From: Rheinheimera sp. D18
GTDB taxonomy: Bacteria > Pseudomonadota > Gammaproteobacteria > Enterobacterales > Alteromonadaceae
DNA: 64,000 nucleotides
Assembly (NCBI RefSeq): GCF_004345025.1
Contig: NZ_CP037745.1
Location: 1,550,001 to 1,614,000 of the forward strand
Direction of reading: 5' to 3'
Of the stretch, positions 39,387 through 46,896 are shown one piece after another. Under the pieces are notes generated by a model that had not been told where the DNA came from, did not search any database, and worked only from the letters and a program-made list of their open reading frames with translations. The number at the start of each line of letters is the position of its first letter. Position 1 is the stretch's first letter. Position numbers and translations under genes: made by a program.

Positions 39387-40277
39387 CTAAAACGCATGCT
39401 TGCGCACCTCATCTAAATTTGCCACCACTATTTGTTGTGCTTCGGGGCGGGCTTCTATTTTGGTTAAATCTAAATTTAATGCCTGCACCGCATAGGGGAT
39501 CAAGGCCGAGCGCACTGGGATCACGCGTTTACCCTGTGTCATATTGTAATCATCGGCAATAATGGTTTGCTGGTAAGCAGATAAACGCGAGTCGGGCACC
39601 AGTATAATATCAACCAAGGTATTCCAGCGTGTATCCTCTGCTTTAGTCATCTGTGCGCTACCTTCAATGTGGTTAATGCTGCGAAAACGGCTGAGCACAA
39701 AATCACGATAATCGCGGTTTTTCTCACAATATGCACGTACATGCCAACGCAGTGGTGTGCATACCAGTGTGTGCGGCGCAATAATTCGACTTTCTTCATC
39801 AGGCGAAGTAAGTGACACATAACCCATATCAATTTTGTTGCCATCTCTGGCAGCTTGCACAAGTGCGCGTAAAATATCGGGGTTTACCTGCCGCACTGGC
39901 GTATTCAGCATTTCAGTATGGGCAAAGCCTAAATCAAGTTGGCTAAAGGTATGAGCGAAGTCTTTAGTGCTTGCCAACGCATGCAAATATTCATCGGCTA
40001 AGCCACTGGTTACCTTGGGCGAAAAATGGCTTGCAGGTTTGTAACCCCGTAACTTGCTGTCATACACCAGATTGTCTGGCGCAACATCACGCAAATAGGC
40101 ATTAATATCTTTAGAGGCCTGCTGGCGGGCAATGCCAAAGCTGTTACATAAATGCTTAGTGGTTAAGCGGCCTTCCCACAGTGCAACAATTTCAATTAGC
40201 CGATAGCGCATCAGTAGCTCCCAGCGCAGCGGCCAACCTTGCTCCTCGTTTTCGCTAACATCATGTGTATTATTCAT
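39387..40277 (-). CDS. WYL-domain transcriptional regulator, BrxR/CapW-like
   Basis: A 296-aa regulator with the layout of the BrxR/CapW group: N-terminal winged helix (RWELLMRYRLIEIVALWEG then LTTKHLCNSFGIARQQASKDINAYL), a WYL domain whose core reads TPLRWHVRAYCEKNRDYRDFVLSRF (WHV in place of WYL, as common in this group), and a C-terminal WCX-like region. Relatives repress phage-defence loci such as BREX and CBASS and bind imperfect inverted repeats near their own gene; two such repeats lie upstream here. I chose ATG 40277 with AAAGGTAACG before it; longer in-frame starts exist. No BREX or CBASS genes are present, so it is an orphan. The ligand is unknown. Confidence 0.85.
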   Translation of the reverse strand: MNNTHDVSENEEQGWPLRWELLMRYRLIEIVALWEGRLTTKHLCNSFGIARQQASKDINAYLRDVAPDNLVYDSKLRGYKPASHFSPKVTSGLADEYLHALASTKDFAHTFSQLDLGFAHTEMLNTPVRQVNPDILRALVQAARDGNKIDMGYVSLTSPDEESRIIAPHTLVCTPLRWHVRAYCEKNRDYRDFVLSRFRSINHIEGSAQMTKAEDTRWNTLVDIILVPDSRLSAYQQTIIADDYNMTQGKRVIPVRSALIPYAVQALNLDLTKIEARPEAQQIVVANLDEVRKHAF

Positions 40278-40303
40278 CGTTACCTTTGCGCTTATCTGTA
40301 GCC

Positions 40304-40324
40304 AAAGCGTACGCATGTTACGCT
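40304..40324. promoter_or_regulatory. Inverted repeat near the WYL regulator start, candidate operator
   Basis: AAGCGTA (40304-40310) and TACGCTT (40318-40324) form perfect 7-bp arms around 7 bases, about 27 bp before the WYL gene start. The related sequence AAGCGTACACTGAATACTT begins at 40424. Autoregulation is inferred from the BrxR/CapW pattern. Confidence 0.4.
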
Positions 40325-40423
40325 TGGTGTAGTCGTTTATTAGGTTACCAGTAGGTTTAAAGTTAAAGCAAAGCCAACCATAACAAAACAACAATTTTCA
40401 TCCAGCCCTTTGATGTGAATGAA

Positions 40424-40450
40424 AAGCGTACACTGAATACTTGCACAGTA
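40424..40450. promoter_or_regulatory. Second copy of AAGCGTAC-type motif with imperfect inverted repeat
   Basis: AAGCGTAC (40424-40431) repeats the first 8 bases of the 40304 site exactly, with TAC again at the same spacing (40438-40440). An overlapping imperfect repeat TACacTG-N8-CAcaGTA covers 40429-40450. It lies midway between the WYL gene and the 103-aa gene and could serve both promoters. Confidence 0.3.
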
Positions 40451-40513
40451 TGGCGTGAATTTAGAAACAACCTAAGATGTATAGCAACGGATGACCTGTC
40501 GCCGATAGTTACA

Positions 40514-40555
40514 GTAAATAGATGACAATAAATAGGTGACAGTAAATGGACAACG
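40514..40555. repeat. Three tandem 14-bp imperfect direct repeats
   Basis: GTAAATAGATGACA (40514-40527), ATAAATAGGTGACA (40528-40541) and the weaker GTAAATGGACAACG (40542-40555) lie head to tail. Copies 1 and 2 share 12 of 14 bases. They sit 64 bp before the 103-aa gene in the 341-bp gap 40278-40618, which otherwise holds only the inverted repeats and no gene. They may be a regulator-binding array. Confidence 0.6.
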
Positions 40556-40618
40556 CTACCGGACGTAGCGAACAGGGAAATGGACAAACAGGCACGGATG
40601 CCAACTTAGGAGACCAAG

Positions 40619-40930
40619 ATGAACTACTTACAGCGCGAGTTATTTTTAATTACCCTACACCAGCAATTTACTGACATGTTTCTGGCTAGTAAAGCCGGTA
40701 AAGATAACGCTGAACAAAAGCTACGCAGCCAAGGCTTTATTCATGCCGGCGAATTGCTAGAGCTATGCAGCCGCCAGGAAGTGCAGCAACTTATGGAACA
40801 AGTGCACCACGAAGTATTCGGCGTCAGCATTGCCGAGCGTAAGCCAAAAGAGCAAACCCGTCGCCAACAGGCGTTAAAGCTGGGTGATTATGATTACTTT
40901 GACGAACCAGCCTTTAACCGGCTTCGCTAA
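40619..40930 (+). CDS. Hypothetical protein, 103 aa
   Basis: I do not recognise this protein. It is soluble, probably mainly helical, with a charged C-terminus (ERKPKEQTRRQQALKLGDYDYFDEPAFNRLR). There is no signal peptide, membrane segment or metal motif. GGAG at 40609-40612 gives a strong ribosome site for ATG 40619, and the reading frame fills the space, so it is probably real. It is divergent from the WYL regulator and starts just after the tandem 14-bp repeats, and the NYN/LOTUS gene follows about 80 bp later on the same strand. Its role is unknown. Confidence 0.65.
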   Translation: MNYLQRELFLITLHQQFTDMFLASKAGKDNAEQKLRSQGFIHAGELLELCSRQEVQQLMEQVHHEVFGVSIAERKPKEQTRRQQALKLGDYDYFDEPAFNRLR

Positions 40931-41011
40931 TGCTTGTTATTAGAAGTTGCAAAGAAAATCTTGCTGCTCTAAAGTCGGAACAAATGCCGTGTGCAGTTAA
41001 GGATAACGAAA

Positions 41012-41755
41012 TTGAAAGATAAGGAAAAAATCGCCGTTTTTATTGATGCTGACAACGCGCCTGCGAATAAAATGGACAAGGTATTATCTGAGTTAGCCCG
41101 TTATGGCGTGGTCAATATCCGCAAGGCGTACGGCAACTGGAAAAGTGCCAAGCTAAAACCTTGGGAAGATATACTGCACGACTTTGCAATACAGCCAATT
41201 CAGCAATTTGATTTAACCAAAGGTAAAAACGCCACTGACATGGCATTGGTTATCGATGTGATGGATGTGCTTTATACCAAAAACGTTGATGTTATCTGCC
41301 TGGTATCGTCTGATTGTGATTTCACCCCTTTAGTTACCCGTGCCTTAGCTGATGGCAAATTTGTTATCGGCTTTGGCGAGCGTAAAGCCCCGTTGGCCTT
41401 TGTAAACAGTTGTTCGCGTTTTCTCTATCTGGATGAGCCTGAAGCCTTGTCAGTGCCGGTGCAAAAAGCCACCAGCAATATCAAGAGTGATACCAAGCTT
41501 ATTAATCTTCTACGCCAGGCTATAGAGGCGGTGGAGGAGGAGGAAGGCTGGGCAATGCTTGGTCCTATCGGCTCGCATATTTCCAATCATGCTTCTTTTG
41601 ATCAGCGTAATTACGGCTTTAAAAAACTTAGTGACTTGTTTATGGCAATCGATCTTTTTGAAATGCGTAAAACCAATGGATCAGTGCTTTGGGTCAGGGA
41701 TAAAAAACGTTCAAAAAACTTCGTTAGGCCAAGTATTTCGAATAATGAAAATTAG
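41012..41755 (+). CDS. NYN-domain nuclease-like protein with C-terminal LOTUS/OST-HTH domain
   Basis: A 247-aa protein. Residues 5-145 form a NYN (PIN-like, LabA-type) domain with the acidic residues in VFIDADNAP, KNATDMALVIDVMD and LVSSDCDFTPLV, where an RNase active site is expected. Residues 165-240 (INLLRQAIEAVEEEEGWAMLGPIGSHI to GSVLWVRDK) match an OST-HTH/LOTUS fold, which binds RNA, including G-quadruplexes in some members. I prefer TTG 41012 because AAGGA lies at 40999-41003; GTG 40991 is also in frame. It follows the 103-aa gene and ends before IS3-family debris. RNA cleavage is inferred from the fold. Confidence 0.85.
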   Translation: MKDKEKIAVFIDADNAPANKMDKVLSELARYGVVNIRKAYGNWKSAKLKPWEDILHDFAIQPIQQFDLTKGKNATDMALVIDVMDVLYTKNVDVICLVSSDCDFTPLVTRALADGKFVIGFGERKAPLAFVNSCSRFLYLDEPEALSVPVQKATSNIKSDTKLINLLRQAIEAVEEEEGWAMLGPIGSHISNHASFDQRNYGFKKLSDLFMAIDLFEMRKTNGSVLWVRDKKRSKNFVRPSISNNEN

Positions 41756-41805
41756 CCAGGCTCCTATATATGAAATTTGCAAAATTTTGGGTAGATCAAA
41801 AAGTG

Positions 41806-41913
41806 ATCCGTACCAACACTTTTGGACACTTTGCTAAGCGAGTACAATCGCTTAACGAGGTGAATAATGTCAACAAAGAAAATCCGCAAAACACATACCG
41901 CTGAATTTTGTTC
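41806..41913 (+). mobile_element. Remnant of the left end of a second IS3-family element
   Basis: ATG 41867, with an AGG ribosome site, begins MSTKKIRKTHTAEF, a typical IS3-family OrfA N-terminus, and then runs into the left end of another IS at about 41909-41914. Upstream, TTTTGGACACTTT near 41819-41831 looks like part of its terminal repeat. The left limit at 41806 is approximate. The rest of the element is missing. Confidence 0.6.
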
Positions 41914-41916
41914 TGG

Positions 41917-42729
41917 TCAAGTCCAACCGGACACTTTCCTAAAGGAGTTTTCATACTCAATGGGTGATTGGTCGCCATTCGACGAATGTAATCGCTCCAG
42001 ATTGTAATATTTCACATATGCCGAAACATCTTGCTTCATATGCTCTCTTGTTGGTTGTGCTACCTTGAACAACCAATCATGTTTTAAACTGCCGAAGAAC
42101 CTTTCAACCACGGCATTATCCCAACACGCACCGACGTCACCCTTGCTAGAGCGGCAATCAAGCCGTTTTAATAGGCTTCTAAAGCGTTTACTCGTGTATT
42201 GCGAGCCTCTATCGCTATGAAATACTAAGCCCCTTGGCGGCTGTCGTAAGCGATGTGCTTTTAAAAATGCCTGCTCAATTAAGTCTGTCGTCATACGTTT
42301 TGATGTGTGCCAACCCACTATGCGACGACCAAATAAATCCATTACAATAGCAAGGTATAGCCAGCCTTCGCCTGTTTTTAAATATGACACATCCCCAGCC
42401 CACACCTGATTTGGGCCTAACGGGTTAAAATTCATGTTCAATAAATTATCCGCTACAGCATCACTGTATTTGCGCTTTGTTGTGACTTTGTAAGCGATAC
42501 GCTGCTTAACGACTAAACCCAATCGTTTCATCAAGCCAATGACACGATGCCGGCTAACATCAAAGCCTTCTTTACGAAGCTTTTTCCCAAGCTCACGGCT
42601 ACCCAGACTGTCTCGACTATCTTCAAAAAGCGCCTTCGCCCTACGATGTAAATTCAGTGTTTGTGCACTGATAATTATCGCGGGACGTTTTCGCCAAGCA
42701 TAGTATGCAGATTTGCTAACGCGCATCAC
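41917..42729 (-). CDS. IS3-family transposase OrfB (DDE integrase domain)
   Basis: A 270-aa product from the internal ATG, with an HTH_21 region (HRRAKALFEDSRDSLGSRELGKKL) and an rve integrase core: Asp in VWAGDVSYLKTGEG, Asp in FHSDRGSQYTSKRF and Glu in NAVVERFFGSLKHDW. The same frame is open upstream across the end of orfA (EIKYSFLKSLGKQYPVAISCKVMRVS), exactly in the -1 frame, so the natural product is probably an OrfAB fusion made by -1 frameshifting at the AAAAG run near the end of orfA. The stop lies in the left terminal repeat. Confidence 0.92.
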   Translation of the reverse strand: MMRVSKSAYYAWRKRPAIIISAQTLNLHRRAKALFEDSRDSLGSRELGKKLRKEGFDVSRHRVIGLMKRLGLVVKQRIAYKVTTKRKYSDAVADNLLNMNFNPLGPNQVWAGDVSYLKTGEGWLYLAIVMDLFGRRIVGWHTSKRMTTDLIEQAFLKAHRLRQPPRGLVFHSDRGSQYTSKRFRSLLKRLDCRSSKGDVGACWDNAVVERFFGSLKHDWLFKVAQPTREHMKQDVSAYVKYYNLERLHSSNGDQSPIEYENSFRKVSGWT

Positions 42730-42785
42730 TTTACACGATATGGCAACTGGGTACTGCTTACCTAAACTTTTGAGAAATGAATATT

Positions 42786-43073
42786 TTATTTCATTTCTTT
42801 TGCGAAAAACGCTGAAGCCTTTTTTAATATTTCGCGCTCCATTAGCAAGCGTTTATTGTCTTTTCTGAGCTGAACGAGTTCAGCCCGCTCATCCTTCGAC
42901 AACTCTGAATCTTCATCTTGTTGTTTAAACTTCGCTACCCAGTTATAAAGTAGCTTATCAGTGATATTCAGTGAGGCGGCAGCCTCAACAACTGAGTAAC
43001 CTTGCTCAATCACCAGCGCCACCGCTTCTTGCTTAAAATCGTTTGGATATTGTTTGTTAGTACGTTTAGTCAT
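42786..43073 (-). CDS. IS3-family transposase OrfA (HTH)
   Basis: A 95-aa DNA-binding subunit from ATG 43073, preceded by GAGG. It has a helix-turn-helix (YPNDFKQEAVALVIEQGYSVVEAAASLNI) and a C-terminal leucine-zipper-like helix (ELVQLRKDNKRLLMEREILKKASAFFAK). It ends at TAA in a region where the orfB frame is already open, as usual in IS3 elements. The gene is intact. Confidence 0.9.
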   Translation of the reverse strand: MTKRTNKQYPNDFKQEAVALVIEQGYSVVEAAASLNITDKLLYNWVAKFKQQDEDSELSKDERAELVQLRKDNKRLLMEREILKKASAFFAKEMK

Positions 43074-43131
43074 TTTATACCTCAATAATTGGATATTATC
43101 CTTTATTGAAGTGTCCGGCTAATTCAACCAC

Positions 43132-43821
43132 AACAAAACTCAAAAGGTGTTGATTAAGGTGCATCCTGATCAACGTGTGGTTGCAACCGCCCCCAAAGAA
43201 GCCAGCGAGCAAGCAATCCATGAAGCCATGCTAAAACGCGCAAGGTGGATTTGGCAAAATCTACAATCGTTCGCTGAACAAAAAAATCACGTGCTACCTA
43301 AGCGTTATATCAGTGGCGAAAGCCAATTTTACTTAGGCAGACGCTATGTGCTTAAAGTGATATCAGATCCTGAGCAAGTTATGTCGGTTAAGCTAAGCCG
43401 AGGCAAGTTAAACGTGGTACTGCGACAAGACAGTAGCGGCATGACAGAGCAACAGCGAGCCAGCAAAGTTAAACCCTTAATTGATAATTGGTATCAACAA
43501 AAAGCCAAAGCGATATTCCACGAGCGATTAAATGAACTACTGCCCAAAGCAACATGGGTAACCGGCATTCCCTCATTTCGTATAATGGCAATGAAAAAAC
43601 AATGGGGCAGCTGCTCAGCGAAAGGCAACTTAATACTAAACCCGCATTTAGTAAAAGCCCCCAAAGAATGCATAGACTACGTAATACTGCACGAGCTTTG
43701 CCATATTGCCGAACACAACCACAGCGAACGCTTTTGGCGCTTACTCACCCAAGTAATGCCTAACTGGAAAGCCGTTAAAGATAAGCTTGATGGCATGGCA
43801 GAGCAGTATTTGAATGAGTGA
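43132..43821 (+). pseudogene. 5'-truncated YgjP-like (DUF45) zinc metallopeptidase
   Basis: The open frame starts right at the right border of the IS3 element (N-K-T-Q-K then VLIKVHPDQRVVATAP) and runs to 43821. It keeps most of the DUF45/SprT-like domain, including the zinc motif HELCHIAEHNHSERFW and the preceding MKKQWGSCSAKGNL. Family members begin with a short segment before the KxxxIxVxPDGxVxVxAP strand; that segment is missing here and is not found to the left of the IS. A GTG at 43147 could still start a 224-aa protein, so partial function is possible. Relatives often sit beside type I restriction genes. Confidence 0.75.
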
Positions 43822-43937
43822 ACATAAGCAAAGTTTTTCTACGGTCATCACTGGCAGGATAGGTTGAGTAGGGGATTTACTTGTAAAGCTTGTTTTAGTT
43901 CAACTTTGTCACAAAACCGCACCCGTTAAAATCACCG

Positions 43938-44086
43938 CCTTAAAAGCCCCTCAATAGCATAAGTTATTAATTACTATGCGTATTTAGTGAGAATTAGCTA
44001 TTGTATTTAATGTCTATTAAGGGCAATTAAAGTATTATTTTGTCACAGAATTCTGTGACAATGCTTTATGGTTGGGGCTTTTAAGG
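43938..44086. repeat. 149-bp segment bounded by 13-bp perfect inverted repeats
   Basis: CCTTAAAAGCCCC (43938-43950) is the exact reverse complement of GGGGCTTTTAAGG (44074-44086). The segment encloses a 22-bp perfect palindrome and no gene. The 427-bp gap 43822-44248 contains these repeats, four TTTGTCACA motifs and a tRNA terminator, but no convincing coding sequence. Confidence 0.8.
44040..44061. repeat. 22-bp perfect palindrome with TTTGTCACA motif family
   Basis: TTGTCACAGAA (44040-44050) is followed directly by its reverse complement TTCTGTGACAA (44051-44061). TTTGTCACA also occurs at 43905-43913, 44039-44047, 44151-44159 and 44162-44170, all in the same orientation. It could be a strong dimeric-protein site, but I cannot name the factor. 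Confidence 0.8.
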
Positions 44087-44190
44087 TAAAGGTCAAAAAA
44101 CAGCTTTTATGGGGAAAAATAAAAATTAGAATTTTGAAACACTGGAAAATTTTGTCACAGATTTGTCACAGAATGACGAATTTCAGGCAT

Positions 44191-44213
44191 AAAAAATTCC
44201 CATTAAAGGGAAT
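44191..44213 (-). terminator. Terminator of the initiator tRNA locus
   Basis: On the minus strand ATTCCC, a 6-nt loop and GGGAAT are followed by a run of T (plus-strand AAAAAATTCCC at 44191-44201 with GGGAAT at 44208-44213). It lies 36 bp after the tRNA 3' end. Confidence 0.75.
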
Positions 44214-44248
44214 GCTTTATTTTTCAATGATTTATGAATCTTGAAAGT

Positions 44249-44325
<77 letters not shown>

Positions 44326-44410
44326 TCCGTATATTACCCTTGAGCAGTGAAGGTAATAGTTTGATTTGCAAGACGTTAATTGATGACCTTTTGAATAAAC
44401 AAGTCACAAT

Positions 44411-44470
44411 TGGTTGCGTAAGCTTGGGGTTAGACCTTCGCCTCGTGGTTATAAAGAGGAGCCCGAGGGC
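44411..44470 (-). other. Possible decayed tRNA-fMet fragment between the two intact copies
   Basis: TGGTTGCG at 44411-44418 equals the 3' end of both intact tRNA genes. It is followed at tRNA-like spacing by TTAGACC, GGTTAT and GCCCGAGGGC, which partly echo the T arm, anticodon arm and stem. The rest does not fold as a tRNA. A chance resemblance is possible. Confidence 0.3.
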
Positions 44471-44498
44471 TTGCTAAATAATCACTACACACTCAATT

Positions 44499-44575
<77 letters not shown>

Positions 44576-44593
44576 TCCGTCACTGCGGGGCGC

Positions 44594-44622
44594 ATATTAG
44601 GGCTTTTGCTTTAAACACGCAA
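44594..44622 (-). promoter_or_regulatory. Promoter of the initiator tRNA genes
   Basis: Minus-strand TTGCGT (44617-44622) and TAATAT (44594-44599) are separated by exactly 17 bp and followed by a GC-rich discriminator (GCGCCCCGC), typical of stringently controlled stable-RNA promoters. Confidence 0.7.
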
Positions 44623-44779
44623 GCACTTAAAGTGGTTTATTTCACATTAGCCGTTCAACCGCTGCTTTATTAAACAAAGCGCGATTTAATACAACAATTT
44701 GGCCGGTGTGTAAAAACTCAAACGTATAAATACTACATTCTGCTATACTAAGCGCCATTTTTGATAAGGGTTGGGTAGC

Positions 44780-46894
44780 ATGCTGGAATTCTGGGCGTTA
44801 ACGTCTAAAGGGGTAGAAGAACTGTTGGCTGATGAGATCCGTCAACACGGTGGCGAAGTTATAAAAGTAACCATGGGAGTAGTGCGTTTTAGTGCTGAAC
44901 TGCGCACGGCGTATCAGTTGTGCTTGTGGTCTCGTTTGGCTACCCGAATTTTGCGTCTTATTCAGTCTGAGCCGATAACGGCAGACAGTGATATCTACCA
45001 AGTAGCCAGTAAAATTGACTGGCCGCAGCATATGTCGCTACGTAATAGTTTAGCGGTAGAGTGCGTTGGTAAACACCCGAAAATAGATAATACCCAGTTT
45101 GGCGCTATTCGTCTAAAAGATGCGATTGTTGATCAGTTTCGTGAAGAAACCGGCAACCGTCCAGATGTCGACCGTATGGACCCTGATGTACGTTTCCAAG
45201 TGCGCTTAGATAAACAGCATTTTCACTTTTTACAAGACTTTTCTGGCCCATCGCTACATCAGCGCGGTTATCGCAGCGGGCAAGGTGAAGCACCATTAAA
45301 AGAACACTTAGCCGCAGCGTTATTGAAACGCTCAGGTTGGCAGGTTGAGCAACCGTTATTTGACCCGTTTTGTGGTAGCGGCACTATTGTTATTGAAGCG
45401 GCGTTAATCGCGCAAAATAAAGCACCGGGTTTAACCCGTGAAAAATTTGCATTTATTGGTTGGCCTGGCCATCGCGATGCCACGTGGCAACAGTTAAAAC
45501 AAGAAGCAGTGGTTGCAGAACGTAGTTTGCCGGAAAAGGTACAATTTTGGGGCTCTGATTTTGATGAACGTAGCTTAGCCAAAGCCAAACAAAATGCGGC
45601 ACGGGCCGGTGTTAGTGCTTTAGTGCAGTTTGACTATGCCGATGCCACCGCCTTAAAGGCTGCGGTTAGTAGTGTTGCCGGTGTTATTGTAACTAACCCG
45701 CCGTACGGCGAGCGTTTAGGTGATTTACCATCACTTATACCGCTATATAGTAAGTTTTCGTTAGCGTTAAAACAGCATTATCAAGGTTGGCGCTTAGCTA
45801 TTATCACCTCAAATGCTGATTTACTGCGTGCGCTTCGTTTATCAAAAAGTAAAACCTATAAATTTACTAACGGTCCGTTAGATTGTGAATTTACGCTGTT
45901 TGATTTAACCGAAAAGCAAGTCGCGGTGAGCTCTGATGCACCAGCACTGTTTTATAGCGAAAGTAGCTCTTTTGGTAATAGGTTAGCGAAAAACCTTAAA
46001 CAATTACAAAAATGGGCCAATAAAGAAGGCCTGAACTGCTATCGCTTATACGACGCTGATATTCCTGAATATAACGTGGCGGTAGATTGGTACGACGGCG
46101 AAGTAGTGGTGCACGAATATGCGGCTCCGGCTACGGTAGATGAGCAGGTATCACAAAAGCGTTTATTTGACGTGGTAAACCAAGTACCACAAGTGCTGGG
46201 TATTAACTCAGATAAAATGATTTTAAAGGTTCGAGAAAAACAAAAGGGTACTTCACAGTATCAGGCCAATGATAAAGTGGGCCGTTATAAAGAAGTTAGC
46301 GAATATGGCGCTAAGTTTTTAGTAAACTTACGCGATTATCTTGATACCGGCTTATTTTTAGATCACCGTATTACTCGGCGGATGATCCAGCAGCAGGCAA
46401 AAGGCAAAACGGTATTAAACTTATTTGCTTACACCGGCACGGCATCGGTACATGCGGCTATTGGCGGCGCAGCAAGTGTCACTACAGTAGACATGTCAAA
46501 TACTTACCTTGATTGGGCTAAGCGCAACTTTACACTTAATGGTTTAGCCGGCAAGCAATACCAGTTTGAACAAGCCGATTGTTTGCAATGGTTAAGCCGT
46601 TGCCGTAATCAGTTTGAATTGATTTTTGTTGACCCACCAACCTTTTCAAATTCAAAACGGATGCAAGATAACTGGGATGTGCAGCGTGATCACGTGATGC
46701 TAATTAATATGCTAACGCCGCGCTTAGCGCCTGGCGGCAAGGTTATATTTTCTAACAACAAACGCCGCTTTAAAATTGATACTCAGGCATTAAACGATGC
46801 GGGTTGGCAAGTTAAAGATATTTCTGCAGCAACCTTACCTGAAGATTATAAACGTAACCCCAATATTCACGTTTGTTTTGAGTTAACCCGTTAA
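44780..46894 (+). CDS. rlmL: Bifunctional 23S rRNA methyltransferase RlmKL
   Basis: Makes m2G2445 (RlmL half) and m7G2069 (RlmK half) in 23S rRNA. The protein of 704 aa matches the E. coli size (702). A THUMP domain (about 45-155) precedes the first methyltransferase, with DPFCGSGTIVIEAA and the NPPY motif IVTNPPYGERLGD. The second methyltransferase has LNLFAYTGTASVHAA and FVDPPTFSNSKRM. ATG 44780 with AAGGG at 44766-44770 is preferred over the in-frame TTG 44771. A glutaredoxin-like gene and uup follow without gaps, an order seen in related genomes. Confidence 0.97.
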   Translation: MLEFWALTSKGVEELLADEIRQHGGEVIKVTMGVVRFSAELRTAYQLCLWSRLATRILRLIQSEPITADSDIYQVASKIDWPQHMSLRNSLAVECVGKHPKIDNTQFGAIRLKDAIVDQFREETGNRPDVDRMDPDVRFQVRLDKQHFHFLQDFSGPSLHQRGYRSGQGEAPLKEHLAAALLKRSGWQVEQPLFDPFCGSGTIVIEAALIAQNKAPGLTREKFAFIGWPGHRDATWQQLKQEAVVAERSLPEKVQFWGSDFDERSLAKAKQNAARAGVSALVQFDYADATALKAAVSSVAGVIVTNPPYGERLGDLPSLIPLYSKFSLALKQHYQGWRLAIITSNADLLRALRLSKSKTYKFTNGPLDCEFTLFDLTEKQVAVSSDAPALFYSESSSFGNRLAKNLKQLQKWANKEGLNCYRLYDADIPEYNVAVDWYDGEVVVHEYAAPATVDEQVSQKRLFDVVNQVPQVLGINSDKMILKVREKQKGTSQYQANDKVGRYKEVSEYGAKFLVNLRDYLDTGLFLDHRITRRMIQQQAKGKTVLNLFAYTGTASVHAAIGGAASVTTVDMSNTYLDWAKRNFTLNGLAGKQYQFEQADCLQWLSRCRNQFELIFVDPPTFSNSKRMQDNWDVQRDHVMLINMLTPRLAPGGKVIFSNNKRRFKIDTQALNDAGWQVKDISAATLPEDYKRNPNIHVCFELTR

Positions 46895-46896
46895 CA

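Larger units (their letters stand above)
41914..43130 (-). mobile_element. IS3-family insertion sequence with orfA and orfB
   Basis: A roughly 1.2-kb element with imperfect terminal repeats: TGGTCAAGTCC-AACCGGACACTT at the left (from 41914) and the complement of TGGTTGAATTAGCCGGACACTT at the right (43109-43130). It carries orfA and orfB in the usual order on the minus strand. No matching target duplication is visible, because the left flank is IS debris and the right flank is a truncated metallopeptidase gene. The homology between the ends seems to extend a few bases outward (TTTTGTT), so exact ends are uncertain. Confidence 0.85.

Noticed and set aside
40514-40555. Short direct repeats that could be read as a CRISPR array
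   Set aside because: The units abut without spacers, are only 14 bp long and diverge; no cas genes are near.
42730-42785. Gap between IS3 orfA and orfB as a sign of a dead element
   Set aside because: The orfB frame is open across the gap in the -1 register, the normal organisation for IS3 elements.
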